From G963662905 sp965230045 (GTDB lineage: Bacteria; Bacteroidota; Bacteroidia; Bacteroidales; WRLA01), in the NCBI GenBank assembly GCA_965230045.1, contig OZ245940.1:1612001-1676000 (forward strand): DNA of 64,000 bases, written 5' to 3'. This document shows positions 61,502 to 64,000 of this stretch, one piece after another (position 1 is the stretch's first letter; each line of letters begins with the position of its first letter). The notes beneath the pieces were generated by a model. The model had not been told where the DNA came from. It was given only the letters and a program-made list of their open reading frames with translations, and did no database searches. Position numbers and translations under genes: made by a program.

Positions 61502-62842
61502 ATGTTCAGAAGGAAAGCTTTGGGTTTTTTGAAGGAATGGAAGGTTTCTGCAGGAAGGAAACCGCTGGTGCTCAGGGGGGCAAGGCAGGTTGGTAAGACC
61601 AGCCTGATAAAGCTTTTTGCGGAAGAATTTGATTTTTTTATTTCGGTAAACCTGGAAAGGGACAAGGAGCGGGAAGTATTTGAAAACAGTGCCGATGTGC
61701 AGGAGGTTTTTGATGCGCTTTGCTTTTTAAAAAACATTAAGCCAAAGGAAGGCAAGAGTGTGCTGCTCTTTATCGATGAAATTCAGGTTTCATCGCCGGC
61801 GGTTAGTTTGTTGCGTTATTTTTATGAGGATATGCCCCGGCTGCATGTTGTTGCTGCCGGTTCTTTGTTGGAAACATTGCTGGATAAGCAAATTCATTTC
61901 CCCGTAGGGCGTGTGGAGTTTTATCCGATCCGTCCGGTAAGTTTTATGGAATTTCTCGATGCTATGGGAGAACAGCAGGCAATGGAATTGATTCAGGATG
62001 GTAATATCCCCGGATTATTCCATGATCGGCTCATGTCTTTGTTCCGGCAATATACGCTGCTTGGCGGGATGCCAGAGGTTGTTGCCATTTACGCGCGCTC
62101 CAGGCAGTTTTCTGATTTGGTTCGGGTGTATGACGGCCTGCTTACGGACTATCTCGATGATGTCCTTAAATATGCACGAAGCGAAGCCCAAGGCAATATT
62201 TTGAGACACTGTATCGAGAGCTCTTTTTCTGAGGCAGGGAACAGGATCAGGTTTGTGGGTTTTGGAAAATCCAATTATAAATCACGGGAAATTGGTGAAG
62301 CTCTGAGGATATTAGAAAAAACAATGTTGCTGCAACTGGTTTATCCGTTGACATCAACGCAAATGCCGCTTCTTCCGGATAAACGTAAATCGCCCCGTTT
62401 GATGGTTTTGGATGTTGGGCTGATGATGCATTTTTCCGGCATCCATAAAGATATGATGCGCACAAATTTACTGCACGGGAATTTTGAAGGGAAAGTGAAC
62501 AAAATAATTTGTGGGCAGGAGCTTCTTGCAATGAAAACCACTGTTGGGGCAAAAATTAATTTCTGGACACGTGAAAAAAGAAGCTCCGATGCTGAACTGG
62601 ATTATGTGCATCCGTGGCAGGGGCTGCTTGTTCCTGTTGAAGTGAAATCGGGCAAAAGCGGACGTTTAAGGTCTTTGCACCTGTTTATGGACGAATCGCC
62701 ACATGATATTGCGGTGCGGGTCTATTCCGGGCCTTTCTCGGTAGAGGATCACCGCACAATCAGCGGGCGGGCCTATCGTCTGATTAATTTGCCTTTTTAT
62801 TTGTTCAATCAACTCGACCGGGTGCTTGAACGGTCTTATTGA
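61502..62842 (+). CDS. AAA ATPase with DUF4143 (AAA_14)
   Basis: 446 residues. The N-terminal AAA_14 domain has Walker A (LRGARQVGKTSLI, about 22-35) and Walker B (VLLFIDEIQ near 90), with AAGSLLE near 120. The C-terminal DUF4143 domain (about 200-390) includes WTREKRSSDAELDYV and PVEVKSGKSGR, a PD-(D/E)xK-like nuclease pattern. The biological role of this widespread family is unknown; a toxin or mobile-element association has been proposed. The 33-bp tandem array immediately upstream is noteworthy. Confidence 0.92.
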   Translation: MFRRKALGFLKEWKVSAGRKPLVLRGARQVGKTSLIKLFAEEFDFFISVNLERDKEREVFENSADVQEVFDALCFLKNIKPKEGKSVLLFIDEIQVSSPAVSLLRYFYEDMPRLHVVAAGSLLETLLDKQIHFPVGRVEFYPIRPVSFMEFLDAMGEQQAMELIQDGNIPGLFHDRLMSLFRQYTLLGGMPEVVAIYARSRQFSDLVRVYDGLLTDYLDDVLKYARSEAQGNILRHCIESSFSEAGNRIRFVGFGKSNYKSREIGEALRILEKTMLLQLVYPLTSTQMPLLPDKRKSPRLMVLDVGLMMHFSGIHKDMMRTNLLHGNFEGKVNKIICGQELLAMKTTVGAKINFWTREKRSSDAELDYVHPWQGLLVPVEVKSGKSGRLRSLHLFMDESPHDIAVRVYSGPFSVEDHRTISGRAYRLINLPFYLFNQLDRVLERSY

Positions 62843-62917
62843 TTGTTTTAATCTTGTTTTTGGAGCTATGCCTGTGTAAAGTGGTGCTCGATATACGTAA
62901 AATTGTATTCGCCGAAC

Positions 62918-64000
62918 CTATTGTTTCAAATCCTTCACGGCCTCAAGTCCCAGTTCCTTTGCTTTTTCGAGCATAACCTTTTTGGCGTCTTCAAAATTAT
63001 TGTCGATGTGGCAATCGAGGATGGCCTCGCGGATGGCATTTTTAATAATGCCTACTTCACGTGATGGTTTGATGTTGAAGGTTTCCATGATCATCTCACC
63101 GCTAATGGGGGGCTGCCAGTTGCTCAGGCGGTCTTTTTCTTCCACCTCGGCAAGTTTTTGTTTTACCTGCTCAAAATTATTTTTGAAGCGCTTAACTTTT
63201 TCCCTGTTTTTGGATGTGATGTCCGCGGAGGCAAGTGTCATCAGGTCGTCGATGTCGTCGCCTGCTTCGAAAAGCAATCTGCGCACAGCCGAATCGGTTA
63301 CGGTATCTTCAACCAGGGCAATGGGGCGGAGGTGGAGCGACACAAGTTTCTCCACATATTTCATTTTTTCGTTCATGGGGAGCTTCATCCGGTGAAAGAT
63401 CTTTTTGACCCATTTCGCGCCCAGCACTTCATGTCCGTGGAATGTCCAGCCGGTTTTATTATCGAAGCGTTTTGTGGCCGGTTTGGCGATATCGTGCAAT
63501 AAAGCAGCCCAGCGCAACCATAAATTGTCGGTATGCGGGGCAATATTGTCGAGGACTTCCAAAGTGTGCTTAAAATTATCTTTATGCGCTTTTCCGCCCC
63601 GGTCTTCAATGCCGGCCAGATTTTCCAGTTCGGGCAAAATCAGTTTTAACAAACCTGTGCTGCGCAGTAACCTGAACCCTCGTGATGGATTGGGCGATAA
63701 AATAATTTTATTCAGCTCATCATTGATGCGCTCTTTGCTGACAATTTCCAAACGGTGGGTGTTTTTTCTGATTCCGCTGTAGGTTTCGCCCTCGATAGTG
63801 AAATTGAGCTGCGTTGCAAACCTTATGGCGCGCATCATGCGGAGAGGGTCATCAGAAAATGTAATGACCGGATCCAGGGGTGTGCGAATAATTCCTTCAT
63901 CAATGTCTTTCAGCCCGCCAAAAGGATCGATCAGTGCTCCGAAATTTTCTTTCATCAGGCTCAACGCCAGTGCATTGATGGTGAAGTCGCGCCTTTTTTG
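62918..64000 (-). CDS. cca: CCA tRNA nucleotidyltransferase with HD domain, N-terminus cut off
   Basis: About 360 C-terminal residues are inside; the frame is open through the window's end with QKRRDFTINALALSLM, the conserved end of the nucleotidyltransferase head domain. Following: DPLRMMRAIRFATQL (RNA-binding), LLKLILPELENLAGI and an HD domain with WAALLHDIAKP and FHGHEVLGAKW. It adds or repairs the 3'-CCA of tRNA; in Bacteroidota the HD-containing form is usual. The start lies beyond base 64000. Confidence 0.92.
   Translation of the reverse strand, partial: QKRRDFTINALALSLMKENFGALIDPFGGLKDIDEGIIRTPLDPVITFSDDPLRMMRAIRFATQLNFTIEGETYSGIRKNTHRLEIVSKERINDELNKIILSPNPSRGFRLLRSTGLLKLILPELENLAGIEDRGGKAHKDNFKHTLEVLDNIAPHTDNLWLRWAALLHDIAKPATKRFDNKTGWTFHGHEVLGAKWVKKIFHRMKLPMNEKMKYVEKLVSLHLRPIALVEDTVTDSAVRRLLFEAGDDIDDLMTLASADITSKNREKVKRFKNNFEQVKQKLAEVEEKDRLSNWQPPISGEMIMETFNIKPSREVGIIKNAIREAILDCHIDNNFEDAKKVMLEKAKELGLEAVKDLKQ

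Noticed and set aside
1..64000. tRNA and rRNA genes
   Set aside because: No tRNA-like cloverleaf or rRNA sequence was recognised on either strand by reading; a tRNAscan/Rfam run would be decisive.

Overview
This 64-kb window looks like a Bacteroidota chromosome (Bacteroidia/Marinilabiliales-like; the genus cannot be told). The evidence is SusC/FecA-type TonB receptors with carboxypeptidase-regulatory N-domains, a type IX secretion C-terminal domain, LytS/LytTR signalling, Bacteroidota-type promoters (TTG-N20-TAnnTTTG), DUF4421/DUF4114 proteins, and almost no Shine-Dalgarno sequences.

Layout. 1-5.6 kb: uptake locus (end of a HmuY-like haem protein, two TonB-dependent receptors, a small His/Cys-rich protein). 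5.6-13.3 kb: a LytTR two-component pair divergent from a complete RND efflux operon. 13.3-28.0 kb: an accessory island. 28-47 kb: mostly core genes (T9SS phosphoesterase, hybrid sensor, MFS + GH13, S41 protease, DHOD-like protein, ung, NdpA-like protein, DUF4114 lipoprotein), with MITE-like repeats between them. 47-51 kb: a GH89-GH20 lipoprotein operon for N-acetylhexosamine glycans. 51-61 kb: small enzymes, an AraC regulator, a VapBC pair, YjdM, and a TetR-controlled second RND operon. 61-64 kb: a 33-bp tandem array before a DUF4143 ATPase, then a tRNA nucleotidyltransferase cut by the window end.

The island is the main discovery. A tyrosine recombinase with a duplicated N-terminal module and no IntI-type insertion is followed by about 12 kb of co-oriented, AT-rich small genes (HEPN-like, lipoproteins, two toxin-antitoxin pairs, KilA-N). 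They are separated by hairpin-forming attC-like sites. For five cassettes the first 8-10 bases are the reverse complement of the bases at the cassette's end (GTTATCGGC/GCCGATAAC, GTTATGGGC/GCCCATAAC, GTTACCATGC/GCATGGTAAC, GTTAAAGGC/GCCGTTAAC, GTTGCCGTT/AACGGCAAC). That is the signature of integron cassettes. I infer a Bacteroidota integron-like system with a non-canonical integrase.

Within the same island an IS110-family element (1,300 bp between its cores) has inserted into one copy of a MITE. Its bridge RNA can be read directly: the target-loop guides match the MITE insertion site and the donor-loop guides match the element's own ends. Joining its right and left ends would create a perfect TTG-N20-TATATTTG promoter that is absent from the integrated form. 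IS91-type remnants, a 1.12-kb duplicated block and several MITE families fill the rest of the non-coding space.
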